Shown here piece after piece: positions 53,414 to 62,850 of a stretch of DNA of 64,000 nucleotides; position 1 is the first letter of the stretch, and each line of letters begins with the position of its first letter. Origin of the DNA: Balneolaceae bacterium (GTDB lineage Bacteria; Bacteroidota; Rhodothermia; Balneolales; Balneolaceae); NCBI GenBank assembly GCA_020832285.1, contig JAFIFB010000092.1, positions 48,647 through 112,646 on the forward strand. Direction: 5' to 3'. A program made the translations under genes and the position numbers. The notes beneath the pieces are model-generated. The model was given only the letters and a program-made list of their open reading frames with translations, was not told where the DNA came from and did not search any database.

Positions 53414-55201
53414 ATGGACCCGAAAAATGACGAACAGAGAAGTGTAAAATCTCTCTGGAAAACCCTCAGGGATATTTTTGCGCTGAGCAAACCGTACCGG
53501 CTGCGGTTCTACCTTGCAGTGGCTGCCGTTTTGGTTGCATCTGCAATCTGGCTCACCGTTCCGCTCGGGCTCAGGGAGCTGCTGGATGCTGTTTTTGAAG
53601 AGGGCAACCGCGAGCTGCTCAACCTGCTGGCCGTGGGGCTGCTCGTCCTGTTTGTTCTGCAGGCGCTATTCTCATTTCTGGGGAACTATCACCTTGAGTG
53701 GGTGGGAGAAAGGGCGGTAACTGACCTCAGGAAAAAGGTGTATGAACACCTGCACCGGCTGGGCTTCCGCTTCTACGCCGAACGGCGGTTGGGCGAAATC
53801 ACCTCGCGCCTCACCAATGATGTCGGCTCCATCCGCACAGCACTTACCGACTCCCTTCCGCAGCTCTTTACCATCACCTTTTCTTTAGTCGGCTCTGTTG
53901 GTTTGATGGTGATGCTGAACTGGCGGCTCAGCCTGGTGATCTTCATCACGGTTCCGTTCATCACCCTTGCCACAAGATATTTCGGCCAAAAAATCAGGCT
54001 TCTCTCCAAAGGGATACAGGATGAACTGGCAGACTCCACGGCCGTTGCGGAAGATGCCCTTGGGGCAGTCCGTCTTGTTAAAGCATTTGTGCGCGAAGAT
54101 TACGAAGTGGCCCGCTACCAGGATGCGGTGGAGAAACTGTTCGGAACCGCTCGAAGAAAGATGGTTTTAACGCAGCTCTTCTGGTCCGGCGTGGGTATTC
54201 TGTTTATGAGCACGCTGGTTATCATCTTCTGGTATGGCGGACAGGAAGTGCTTGCGGGCCGTCTCACTGCGGGCGACCTGGTGGCGTTTATCATCTATGC
54301 ACTCAACATCTCCCGTTCCATCAGCCAGACGTCGCGGCTCTATGCTGCCGTAAACACGGCGGCCGGGGCTTCAGAACGAATTTTTGAGCTGCTCGATGAG
54401 GTGCCAGAGATCTCCGACTTGCCCGGTGCCCGGCATGTATCCAGGCTGGAAGGACGGCTCAAGGCCGACAACATCTGGTTCAGCTATGACGATGGCCGCA
54501 CGGTTCTCAAGGGAATCTCCTTTGATGCGGATGCCGGAGAAACGGTTGCGCTGGTAGGGCCAAACGGAGCGGGCAAAACCACACTCCTCAATTTGATTCC
54601 CCGGTTTTATGATCCGCAAGTGGGAGTGATCGCGGCAGATGGGCAGGATATCAGGGAGCTGACGGTAAAATCGCTCCGCGAACAGATTTCGGTGGTTCCG
54701 CAGGAGGTTCACTTGTTCGGTACATCCATCCGGGAGAACATACGCTACGGAAAACTGGAGGCAACGGACGCAGAGATCATCAGGGCGGCCAAAGATGCCA
54801 ATGCCCACGATTTTATACTGGAAACGGAAAACGGCTACGATTCGATGATCGGTGAGAAGGGAGTGAAACTGAGCGGCGGACAGCGTCAGCGGCTTGCCAT
54901 TGCCCGGGCCATTTTAAAAAATCCGGCGATCCTGCTGCTGGATGAAGCCACCTCCTCGCTCGATTCCGAATCGGAAGCGCAGGTGCAGGAAGCCCTCTAC
55001 CGCCTTATTCAGAACCGCACCACCTTTGTAATTGCCCACCGGCTCTCCACCGTGCAGCACGCCGACCGTATTCTTGTGATGGATAACGGCGGGATAACCG
55101 AAACCGGAACTCACTACGAGCTGATGGAAAACGGCGGTCTCTATAATCACCTCTACGCCCTGCAGTTCAAAGACCCGGATAAGCCCAAGACATTTGTTTG
55201 A
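53414..55201 (+). CDS. MsbA-like homodimeric ABC exporter
   Basis: A 595-residue ABC half-transporter. The membrane domain (about 20-320) includes YHLEWVGERAVTDLRKKVYE. The ATPase has Walker A GPNGAGKTT (about 381), Q-loop VVPQEVHLFGTS, signature LSGGQRQR and Walker B ILLLDEATSSLD with an intact catalytic Glu, and H-loop AHRLS. With a complete site it should work as a homodimer, as MsbA or BmrA do, unlike the pair at 10.5-15.3 kb. It is noticeably richer in GC than the sequence on either side. Substrate: lipid or drug, not decidable. Confidence 0.92.
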   Translation: MDPKNDEQRSVKSLWKTLRDIFALSKPYRLRFYLAVAAVLVASAIWLTVPLGLRELLDAVFEEGNRELLNLLAVGLLVLFVLQALFSFLGNYHLEWVGERAVTDLRKKVYEHLHRLGFRFYAERRLGEITSRLTNDVGSIRTALTDSLPQLFTITFSLVGSVGLMVMLNWRLSLVIFITVPFITLATRYFGQKIRLLSKGIQDELADSTAVAEDALGAVRLVKAFVREDYEVARYQDAVEKLFGTARRKMVLTQLFWSGVGILFMSTLVIIFWYGGQEVLAGRLTAGDLVAFIIYALNISRSISQTSRLYAAVNTAAGASERIFELLDEVPEISDLPGARHVSRLEGRLKADNIWFSYDDGRTVLKGISFDADAGETVALVGPNGAGKTTLLNLIPRFYDPQVGVIAADGQDIRELTVKSLREQISVVPQEVHLFGTSIRENIRYGKLEATDAEIIRAAKDANAHDFILETENGYDSMIGEKGVKLSGGQRQRLAIARAILKNPAILLLDEATSSLDSESEAQVQEALYRLIQNRTTFVIAHRLSTVQHADRILVMDNGGITETGTHYELMENGGLYNHLYALQFKDPDKPKTFV

Positions 55202-55356
55202 TTGGGGTGGATTTGAACCCAAAATTATACTCGTGGTTTAGCCACAAAGGCACGAAGATTAGAGTGACTGGATTCTCAATACAGTCTTGATATTTCTATA
55301 AGAAGTTACCATCTTTCTTCTGAAATTCAGAATTTCTAACATTCAGATATTCAGTA

Positions 55357-55605
55357 ATGTCTAAAACCATTCAAATTCGGAAAAAAGGAACTATCACTCT
55401 TCCAGCGGAATTTCGCAAACGATACCAGTTACATGAGGATGATCCGATTACTCTTGTTGATCTTGATGAGGGTATATTTTTAAGTCCGAAGCCTTCCGTA
55501 CTCCCTAAAATAGTCTCACAAATTGAAAAACTCCGTAAGAAACAGGGCCTCTCATTAGCGGAGCTGATTGAAGGCGTTCAGGAATTGAGAACCCGAGAAG
55601 AGTAA
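55357..55605 (+). CDS. AbrB/SpoVT-type antitoxin
   Basis: The 82-residue protein starts with a swapped-hairpin AbrB DNA-binding domain: MSKTIQIRKKGTITLPAEFR, then KRYQLHEDDPITLVDLDEGIFLSP. The C-terminal helix (IVSQIEKLRKKQGLSLAELI) should contact the toxin. It lies 11 bases upstream of a PIN-domain gene, the usual order for antitoxin and toxin. Degenerate GCCACAAAGGCACGAAG sequence lies upstream at about 55240. It differs in class from the RHH antitoxin at 49.3 kb. Confidence 0.85.
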   Translation: MSKTIQIRKKGTITLPAEFRKRYQLHEDDPITLVDLDEGIFLSPKPSVLPKIVSQIEKLRKKQGLSLAELIEGVQELRTREE

Positions 55606-55616
55606 AATCGCAAGCT

Positions 55617-56054
55617 TTGTCTATTACAAACGTTTTTTTTGATTCCGATGCTCTTATAGCAGGGTCAGCTTCACAAAGAGGAGCATCTTTTGTTTTGCTT
55701 CAGTTGTCTGAATTGGGATTGATTCAGGGAATTGTCTCAAAAAAAGTGATTGAAGAGTGTCGCAAAAACATACAGAATAAACTTCCGGATGCTCTTCCTC
55801 ATTTTGAACAGATTATAGATCACGCAGTTAAGATCGTTGATAATCCTGCACAAAAAGAATTAAAAGATTATCTGAACATGGCCGATGAAAAAGATGTACC
55901 CATTCTTGTTGCAGCCATTCAGGCAAAGGCAGAATATTTAGTCACATTCAATACAAAAGATTATTTTCCGGGTGATACAGTCAAATTGAGTATTGTAAAA
56001 CCAGGCAATTTATTGAAGAAAATTCGTATTCAGCTTAATGAAATGGCGAAATAG
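55617..56054 (+). CDS. PIN-domain toxin
   Basis: A 145-residue PIN protein of the COG2405/DUF3368-like type. Acidic residues lie in VFFDSDALIAGS (Asp9, Asp11), VIEECRKNI (Glu) and ADEKDVPILVAAIQAKAEYL, then LVTFNTKDYFPGDT, which gives the final acidic site. The start is a TTG 11 bases after the AbrB-type antitoxin stop; no ATG precedes the conserved strand. It is expected to be an RNase neutralised by the upstream partner. Confidence 0.83.
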   Translation: MSITNVFFDSDALIAGSASQRGASFVLLQLSELGLIQGIVSKKVIEECRKNIQNKLPDALPHFEQIIDHAVKIVDNPAQKELKDYLNMADEKDVPILVAAIQAKAEYLVTFNTKDYFPGDTVKLSIVKPGNLLKKIRIQLNEMAK

Positions 56055-56084
56055 TTGATTTTTACTTGAGGCCTGTGAATGATA

Positions 56085-56699
56085 TCAATCCGGCACAGCA
56101 TCCTTATACTCCCACATATAGAGTGCAAGCCGTGATCGGTACGGTGCAAAGCGTTCGGCTGTTCGCACGGTTTTACGGCGGCGGCTTGTGAGATGCTCCA
56201 ATGTTTTGCGGACGGCAAGGTCGCCATCGGGCCACACATCCTCATCTCCAAAGTAGAATATGGAGATCATATCTACCGTCCATTGGCCCACGCCCCATAG
56301 GCGGATCAGCTCTTTGGAACGTTCCTTATGGCTCAGTATTCTGAGATCATCAGCTTCCATATTGCCGGCGCGTGCTTCTTCTGCGATGCCGCACATTGCA
56401 CGTACCTTGGCATTTGAAAGGCCGCAATTCCGCATGAACTCTGCGTTTTCATCGATAAAGAATTCAGCTAAATTGGTACCACCGGCTGCGTCAAGTACTC
56501 GCTGCCAGATTTTTCGGGCGGCAATAACGGAGAGCTGCTGGCCTGCCACCGAACGGCAGAGTCGATGCGCCAGTGGCAGGGAATCATCCGGCTGAAATTG
56601 AACAGGGCCGGTTCTTTGAAACGCCTGAACCAGGTCCGGACTTAATCCACCGGCAATCTCAATAAAATGGTGATGAATTTCCTTGAGGTCGGGGTTCAT
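56085..56699 (-). CDS. AlkA-like DNA-3-methyladenine glycosylase II
   Basis: The 204-residue protein is an HhH-GPD base-excision glycosylase lacking the N-terminal AlkA extra domain. It has LCRSVAGQQLSVIAARKIWQ, the helix-hairpin-helix RLWGVGQWTVDMISIF and the catalytic Asp in WPDGDLAVRK, all in family order. It removes alkylated purines from DNA. The closest style is the short AlkA-type (MAG-like) enzymes of bacteria and fungi. It lies convergent with the second PIN toxin gene. Confidence 0.9.
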   Translation of the reverse strand: MNPDLKEIHHHFIEIAGGLSPDLVQAFQRTGPVQFQPDDSLPLAHRLCRSVAGQQLSVIAARKIWQRVLDAAGGTNLAEFFIDENAEFMRNCGLSNAKVRAMCGIAEEARAGNMEADDLRILSHKERSKELIRLWGVGQWTVDMISIFYFGDEDVWPDGDLAVRKTLEHLTSRRRKTVRTAERFAPYRSRLALYMWEYKDAVPD

Positions 56700-56834
56700 G
56701 AAACAGGGTTATGTTTTTTCTTTAGTTAATATTATCACAAATGACCAAGACAATTTAGAAAAATGTAAGATGTTTGCCCCGATATAATCATGTTATTTTA
56801 AAAGGGTTTACAATCCCGAATGGCATCTGTTTAG

Positions 56835-56899
56835 TTCTCGCAGATTTGCGCAGAAAGTCTGCGGAACTCAGCGCATTCATCTGCGTACCTCAGCGAGAA
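56835..56899. repeat. TCTGCG-rich inverted repeat
   Basis: TTCTCGC at 56835-56841 pairs with GCGAGAA at 56893-56899, and inside CGCAGA AAG TCTGCG forms a second hairpin. The text is made of repeated CTGCG and CTCAGCG words. It lies just upstream of the CocE-type gene and has no T run. Function unknown. Confidence 0.45.
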
Positions 56900-56996
56900 A
56901 TAAGGAGGGAGTCGATTTTTGATCTGCAAAATATTTTATCCTAAATGCATTTCAGTTGTAGTATATTTTATGGCATTCAATCAAAAAAAGAATTTA

Positions 56997-58850
56997 ATGA
57001 TGAAGAAATTACGAACCTCTCTACCCCTGATTGCCGCCGTATGGCTAATGATCTTTGTTGCAACTGATGCCAGCTCCCAGGATAATGATGTTCAGAGTTC
57101 TGTACATGTAATCGAGGATGGCCAGGCCCAGATCATACCGGAGTTTAATAATCCCGATGAGTGGATCCGGCACGATCTATGGGTGGAGACAGAATTTGAT
57201 ACGGATGGTGACGGAAAACCGGACCGGATGCACGTTTCCGTAACCAGACCGGCTCAAACCGAATCCGGCGATCTCAGGCTTCCGGTGATTTATGAGACCA
57301 GCCCGTATTATGCAGGTACAGCCCGTCCGCCATACGATTTTTTCTGGGATGTAAGGCACGAACTTGGAGAAACACCACCGGAGCGTAATATGGGCCCGGA
57401 GGTTGAGCGAACGGGGGAGCGCCCGATTATTTCAAATTCTCAGATTCGAACCTGGGTACCAAGAGGTTTTATCGTAGTTCATTCGACTTCTCCCGGGACA
57501 GGCCTTTCGCAAGGCGCCCCTACAGTTGGCGGAGAAAATGAATCGCTTGCTCCAAAAGCGGTTATCGACTGGCTGAACGGTCGCGCTCCGGGATTTACCA
57601 CCCCGGATGGTGACGAAGAGGCGGAAGCTTTTTGGGCCAATGGTATTGTTGGGATGACCGGCACCTCATACAACGGTACTCTTCCGCTTGCTGCAGCAAC
57701 CACAGGCGTTGAGGGGCTTAAAGCGATCATTCCCATAGCGCCAAATACATCCTATTATCATTATTACCGGTCTCACGGGCTTGTGCGTTCACCGGGCGGC
57801 TATCTCGGCGAGGATATAGATGTTCTCTACGATTTCATTCACAGCGGGAATGAATCGAAACGGGAGTATAACAACCGGACAGTTCGCGATACTGAGATGG
57901 CTGAAGGGATGGACCGCATCACCGGAGATTATAACAATTTTTGGGCTGGCCGGGATTATCTCAACCATATTGAACAAGTGCAGGCGGCAGTTTTGATGGC
58001 CCACGCCTTTAATGATTGGAACGTGATGCCGGAACACAGCTACAGGATTTATGATGCACTCAGGGAACAGGGAGTGCCCGCTATGATTTACTATCACCAG
58101 GGAGGGCATGGAGGCGAACCTCCCCACTGGATGATGAACATGTGGTTTACCCGTTACCTGCTGGATGTTGAAAACGGCATCGAGGAGAAGCCTCGGGCGT
58201 GGATTGTACGGGAAGGCGATGAGCGGGATAACCCCACACCGTACGATGACTACCCAAACCCGAAAGCAGAGCCGATCACTTTTTACCTGACTCCCGGCGC
58301 TCCTGAAAGAGGTAGGCTGACAACTACATTCGTCTCAGGCCAGGGCAACGAAACACTGGTCGATAATGTATCGTTTTCGGGTTCGGTACTGGCCCAGGCC
58401 GAATGGACAAACCACAGGCTGATCTACGTAACCCCGGAATTAACTAACGATCTTCACATTTCCGGCGTGCCGAATGTTACAGTCACCCTTTCAAGCAGTA
58501 AAGAGGCAGCCAACCTGTCGGTCTGGCTGGTATCACTTCCCTGGAATGAAGGGAGCGGAACCGAAATCACAGATAATATCATTACAAAAGGCTGGGCAAG
58601 TCCACAGAATCACCAGTCTATTTGGGAAAGTGAACCTTTGGTGCCGGGCGAGTTTTATACGGTATCATTCGATTTGCAGCCTAATGATCAGATCATACCG
58701 GCCGGGCAGCAAATCGGTCTGATGATCTTTTCTAGCGACCGCGAATATACGCTCTGGCCACACCCGGGTACAGAGTTAACCATCGACCTGGATGACACAA
58801 GCCTTACTCTTCCGGTGGTTGGTGGATATGATTTTTATAATCAGCAATAA
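56997..58850 (+). CDS. Secreted CocE/NonD-family S15 hydrolase
   Basis: The 617-residue protein (start MMKKLRTSLPLIAAVW; an upstream open frame of 26 codons is not conserved in style) has a signal peptide ending near ATDASSQ. The alpha/beta-hydrolase domain carries the nucleophile elbow GMTGTSYNGTLPLAAA, a catalytic Asp in AHAFNDWNVMPEHS and a catalytic His in YHQGGHGGEPPHW. The C-terminal 220 residues form the jelly-roll X-Pro dipeptidyl-peptidase C domain (LTNDLHISGVPNVTVTLSS). This is the S15/CocE pattern: an X-Pro dipeptidyl peptidase or a secreted acyl esterase. Confidence 0.9.
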   Translation: MMKKLRTSLPLIAAVWLMIFVATDASSQDNDVQSSVHVIEDGQAQIIPEFNNPDEWIRHDLWVETEFDTDGDGKPDRMHVSVTRPAQTESGDLRLPVIYETSPYYAGTARPPYDFFWDVRHELGETPPERNMGPEVERTGERPIISNSQIRTWVPRGFIVVHSTSPGTGLSQGAPTVGGENESLAPKAVIDWLNGRAPGFTTPDGDEEAEAFWANGIVGMTGTSYNGTLPLAAATTGVEGLKAIIPIAPNTSYYHYYRSHGLVRSPGGYLGEDIDVLYDFIHSGNESKREYNNRTVRDTEMAEGMDRITGDYNNFWAGRDYLNHIEQVQAAVLMAHAFNDWNVMPEHSYRIYDALREQGVPAMIYYHQGGHGGEPPHWMMNMWFTRYLLDVENGIEEKPRAWIVREGDERDNPTPYDDYPNPKAEPITFYLTPGAPERGRLTTTFVSGQGNETLVDNVSFSGSVLAQAEWTNHRLIYVTPELTNDLHISGVPNVTVTLSSSKEAANLSVWLVSLPWNEGSGTEITDNIITKGWASPQNHQSIWESEPLVPGEFYTVSFDLQPNDQIIPAGQQIGLMIFSSDREYTLWPHPGTELTIDLDDTSLTLPVVGGYDFYNQQ

Positions 58851-59057
58851 GTGACTACAATACCTATTTAAGTCCGCTTTTGAAGACTGGAAACTCCACA
58901 GAAATGTATCAACACAATGGGAACCGTCGGGTACAGGTGGGTTTATTTTGAACAGGGTCTGGTTATTTTATCCCTGTCATAAGGAACATGATTAGTTTGT
59001 TATATACCGTTGTTACTTCAATTATTGTGACCCTCAAATAACTTTAATAATAATAAC

Positions 59058-60551
59058 ATGATGACAAAATTTATAAATTCACTGTTTCTATTTTTTGTAA
59101 CACTCTGTTTTTATCATTCAGCCTTTGGCCAGTCAAACATAGAATATGATGTTGTGTTAATGGGTGGCCATGTGATGGATCCGGAAACGAAACTGAACGC
59201 TGTCAAAAATGTGGGTATCATCAATAACCGCATTGCCCAAATTTCATCAGAAGAGTTAAATGGGAAGGAAATGGTTAATGTATCAGGTTTAGTTGTAGCT
59301 CCCGGCTTTATTGACTTGCATGTCCATGGCAGAACCAATATAGAACAAGAATATCAATTGCATGATGGAATCACAACCGCACTGGAACTTGAGTGGGGAA
59401 TTGAAAACCTGAAAGAGTGGTATGCTACACGAAACTCTAAGGCATTAATAAATTACGGAGCCAGTGTTAATTGGCCCTTTGAGCGGTTTAAGACCATATC
59501 CGGGTACGAAGAGAGTGTCAACAAGCTTCATCAGGCAAGTCTCCGCGGTGAATCTTCACTTGAGCTGCTGCTAAATACCATTGCCCCATCTGCAAACGAC
59601 CAGCTCACTGATGAAGAACTGATTAAAACGCTTGATAATATTAAAGCCTCTTTAAATGAAGGTGGTATCGGTATTGGGGTTCCGGTCGGTTATCTGCCTG
59701 AATCAAATCCCAACGAATTATACCAGGTATTCAGGTTGGCCAGTGAGCTCAATGTACCGGTATTCTCCCATGTAAGAAAACCCGATATCATTTCAATACA
59801 GGAAGCTATTGCTGTCGCAGTGCTTACAAACGCATCCCTACACATTGTTCATATCAATAGTATGTCACTGGAAAATATTCAATTAAGCCTGGACATGGTG
59901 AATGATGCACAGAATAGAGGATTTGATATAACAACGGAATTGTATCCATACACAGCTGCATCTACTACTATACAGAGTGCGATTTTCACTGAAGGATGGC
60001 AGGACAGATTGGGCATTGGGTATGATAATTTGCAATGGGTTGCAACCGGGGAGCGACTGACTAAAGAATCATTCCAAAAATATCGCAATGAGGGTGGTGT
60101 AGTCATCATTCACATGATGAAACCTGAGTGGATCAAGGCTGGCATAGCTGCACCAGGGGTCATGATTGCCTCGGATGGTATGCCGTATGCAGAGATGGCA
60201 CACCCCAGAACAGCGGGCACTTTCTCAAGAGTGTTAGGCAAATATGTAAGAGAAGAAAAAGTGATTGACCTTATGGATGCTATTGAAAAAATGACTTTGC
60301 TGCCAGCCAAAAGGCTGGAAGGTATTGCACCCATGATGCGGTTCAAAGGAAGGATACAGGTGGGCGCCGATGCAGACATTACCGTTTTTGATCCCAATAC
60401 CATTAATGACAGAGCTACGTTCGAAGGCGGCCTGGAGTTTTCAGATGGGATTGAATATGTGATGGTGAATGGCCAGTTTATTTTAAAAAATGGAAAGAAA
60501 GTTTCAGATGCTTTTCCCGGTCAGCCTATATATGGGAGATATAAAAAATAA
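59058..60551 (+). CDS. Secreted D-aminoacylase-like amidohydrolase
   Basis: The 497-residue protein has a signal peptide (INSLFLFFVTLCFYHSAFGQ) and an amidohydrolase fold. It has the N-terminal YDVVLMGGHVMDPETK segment, the metal motif GFIDLHVHG, VFSHVRKP and LHIVHINS for further metal ligands, and MIASDGMPYAEMAHPRTAGT near the C-terminus, where the Asp acts as base. The family fits N-acyl-D-amino-acid deacylases and dihydroorotase-like enzymes. A role in degrading D-amino-acid-containing material is plausible. It lies 207 bp after the CocE gene. Confidence 0.85.
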   Translation: MMTKFINSLFLFFVTLCFYHSAFGQSNIEYDVVLMGGHVMDPETKLNAVKNVGIINNRIAQISSEELNGKEMVNVSGLVVAPGFIDLHVHGRTNIEQEYQLHDGITTALELEWGIENLKEWYATRNSKALINYGASVNWPFERFKTISGYEESVNKLHQASLRGESSLELLLNTIAPSANDQLTDEELIKTLDNIKASLNEGGIGIGVPVGYLPESNPNELYQVFRLASELNVPVFSHVRKPDIISIQEAIAVAVLTNASLHIVHINSMSLENIQLSLDMVNDAQNRGFDITTELYPYTAASTTIQSAIFTEGWQDRLGIGYDNLQWVATGERLTKESFQKYRNEGGVVIIHMMKPEWIKAGIAAPGVMIASDGMPYAEMAHPRTAGTFSRVLGKYVREEKVIDLMDAIEKMTLLPAKRLEGIAPMMRFKGRIQVGADADITVFDPNTINDRATFEGGLEFSDGIEYVMVNGQFILKNGKKVSDAFPGQPIYGRYKK

Positions 60552-60561
60552 TACTCAAACA

Positions 60562-60646
60562 GGAAGCTCTGCTTCCAAATTTGCCTACTCTTATTTTTCT
60601 GGAAGCAGATCTTCCGGCGATGTGTAACGGAACAGAGCACCGTTAC
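60562..60646. repeat. Three small hairpins between convergent genes
   Basis: GGAAG CTCTG CTTCC (60562-60576), GGAAG CAGAT CTTCC (60601-60615) and GTAACGG AACAGAGCA CCGTTAC (60624-60646) are three perfect stem-loops in a row with related CAGAG or CTCTG loops. The interval lies between convergent genes and may serve as a bidirectional terminator region, although none has a long T run. Confidence 0.6.
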
Positions 60647-60688
60647 GAGGATAGTGGTTACTTCTGTGATGAATGGAATATGAAATTT

Positions 60689-61261
60689 TTAAGATTCCTC
60701 TTCAATGCCGGACTCTTCCAGGATCGCTTTCAGGTTATTTAAACCCGTCTCATAATCACTTCCGATCATGCCTTCCAGGTCCATAAAAAGCATCATCAGG
60801 TTCATCGGCCTGGGAAATGTTCCCGCCATACCCCAGATTACACGTGTTTGCCCATCCCCCACCGATTCAGTAACCATATAGGCATCAGAGGTAGATTCAA
60901 AGGGTTCAAAAAACCGTAATTCGTAATCGATCCTCTCTCCTTCCTCAATCCCAACAATTTCCTGTTCACCGCGGCCCACATCTTCATTTCCTTCCCATGC
61001 CGAGATAAACCCAACGGTTCCGTCTGTCCCGCGAAATTCACGGGACATATTGGGGTCCATCGCCCCCCAAACGCTGTAGTTGTACTGATTTTCGAGATAA
61101 CGAATATAGTCGAAAACTTCCTCTTTCGGTATTTCGATTACAACGGAACGTTCTGTGGAAAATTCGTTACTGAAAATGAATGAGGCCGCAAAAATAAATG
61201 CGATAAACCCCACAACAAGTGCCGCAACAAGCTTAAAAATATCAATTTTTTTAGATGCCAT
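60689..61261 (-). CDS. Membrane-anchored SRPBCC (polyketide cyclase-like) protein
   Basis: A 190-residue protein with one N-terminal transmembrane helix (LVAALVVGFIAFIFAASFIF) followed by a START/SRPBCC domain: FSTERSVVIEIPKEEVFDYIRYLENQ, NYSVWGAMDPNMSREFRGTDG, and VIWGMAGTFPRPMNLMMLFM. This matches the polyketide cyclase/dehydrase and lipid-transport group in Bacteroidota. Ligand unknown. It has no operon partners and is convergent with the amidohydrolase gene. Confidence 0.83.
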   Translation of the reverse strand: MASKKIDIFKLVAALVVGFIAFIFAASFIFSNEFSTERSVVIEIPKEEVFDYIRYLENQYNYSVWGAMDPNMSREFRGTDGTVGFISAWEGNEDVGRGEQEIVGIEEGERIDYELRFFEPFESTSDAYMVTESVGDGQTRVIWGMAGTFPRPMNLMMLFMDLEGMIGSDYETGLNNLKAILEESGIEEES

Positions 61262-61480
61262 TTCTTTGAAATTGAAGTTTATAAGGATCAGTTATATTTG
61301 AAATCTGAGTTCGATTTATGAATTTGTTAATGAACACCCCTTAAAAAAAGGGGGAAACAGGCTTTGTTAGGGGAAACTTTTTCAATAATCGAACTTGGGT
61401 TTGAAATGTTTTCTGGGATTAATTTCGGATTTATCGTTGACAAATCAGTAACTCGAAAATTCAGAACCGTGAGTTTGGTA

Positions 61481-62749
61481 TCATTCGTAGATTAAATAGG
61501 GCTCCCGCTGTATAAAAAATTGTTCCACATCCTCCTGCCACAAATCCGTAATGGCTGCGGCACCGGCACCGTTTTCGATCATTTGCTGTACAATTTCATT
61601 GCCGGCACGTACCTGCATGCCGCGTTCAATAAAAAACTCATGACGTGCAGTATCGGGAAGTGCCTGGTAAAAGAGTTCAAGTAAATGAATTCCGGCGGCC
61701 ACAGGATAGAGATTTTCAGCATCGGTCACTTCAAGGAGAACGCCATCAATCTCCGATCCGAGCAGCTTGGGTTCTCGCGACATACCCGGAATACTCTTCG
61801 GTGTAAACACGGTTCCGGTTGCATGCACACCTATCAGCCCCCTATCATTGAACCGGTCTGCAATTTTCTGTCCGTTAACATAAAGTGCACCCACTTTTAA
61901 AAAAGGTTCATAGGTGCCCCGGCCTTCACTGGCTGTTGTGCCTTCAAAAAAACATGTTCCGGGATAGATCCAAGCCGTTTCTATATCAGGAATATTCGGG
62001 CTTGGCGGTATCCATGGCAGTCCGGTTTTATCCCAAAGCATATCGCGGTTCCATCCGTCCATTTCAATGATATGAAGTTCCAGGTCTTCCAGTCCGTCCA
62101 TCCATTTTTCCCCTTTGATCATCAGAGCGAGTTCACCGACCGTCATTCCATGGGTTACCGGAGTTGGAAAGAGCCCGATACCGGATATAAACTCATCTTC
62201 CCGGATAAAACCTTCAATTCGGTTACCGCCAAGCGGGTTGGGGCGATCCAGCACAAGAAAAGGGATTCCGGCTTCAGCCGCAGAGATCATCGACCGGCCC
62301 ATAGTAGCAGGATAGGTGTAGAAACGGGCGCCCACATCCTGCATATCAAAAATCAGGACATCAACTCCTTCGAGCATCTGCATTGTAGGACGGCGGTTCT
62401 CCCCGTAAAGGCTGTAAACTGGAGCCCCGGTCCGTTCATCAACACTGTCATCCACAGGTTCACCGGCATCGGCTTGTCCCCGAAGTCCATGTTCCGGACC
62501 GAACAGTGCCTTGATTATAATACCGGGGTCTTCATGCAGCAAGTCGATCAAATGGAGAGTGTCCGGCCCAACTACAGCACTGTGGTTGGTAATGATGCCC
62601 ACCTGTTTACCTTCAACCAGCGGCCGGTAATCAGTTACAAGCCTCTCTGCTCCGATGGTTACGGTATTTGTAACAGAAGAGTTTTGGCCTGAGGTACAGG
62701 AAATAGCTGCTGACACGAGAACAATCAGAAACAGGCGGCTGTTGATCAT
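61481..62749 (-). CDS. namZ: Exo-beta-N-acetylmuramidase NamZ-like lipoprotein (DUF1343)
   Basis: The 422-residue protein has a short lipoprotein signal (LFLIVLVSAAISC, Cys18). The rest is DUF1343: GKQVGIITNHSAVVG, LFGPEHGLRGQADAGEPVDD, SLYGENRRPTMQML, then IFDMQDVGARFYTY, LVLDRPNPLGG and the late TACFFEGT-like TCFFEGTTASEGRGTYEPF. The family was identified as NamZ, which removes N-acetylmuramic acid from the non-reducing ends of peptidoglycan fragments. Being a lipoprotein, it probably acts in the periplasm on its own wall fragments. NagB at 23 kb could use the resulting amino-sugars. Confidence 0.9.
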   Translation of the reverse strand: MINSRLFLIVLVSAAISCTSGQNSSVTNTVTIGAERLVTDYRPLVEGKQVGIITNHSAVVGPDTLHLIDLLHEDPGIIIKALFGPEHGLRGQADAGEPVDDSVDERTGAPVYSLYGENRRPTMQMLEGVDVLIFDMQDVGARFYTYPATMGRSMISAAEAGIPFLVLDRPNPLGGNRIEGFIREDEFISGIGLFPTPVTHGMTVGELALMIKGEKWMDGLEDLELHIIEMDGWNRDMLWDKTGLPWIPPSPNIPDIETAWIYPGTCFFEGTTASEGRGTYEPFLKVGALYVNGQKIADRFNDRGLIGVHATGTVFTPKSIPGMSREPKLLGSEIDGVLLEVTDAENLYPVAAGIHLLELFYQALPDTARHEFFIERGMQVRAGNEIVQQMIENGAGAAAITDLWQEDVEQFFIQREPYLIYE

Positions 62750-62850
62750 GATTTTATATTGATTAGCGGGATTTGTGCTACAAATAAGGATAATATCTGC
62801 TTTTGGATGAATTATTGAAAGTTTTCAGATTTATAGAACGGAAATCCGGG

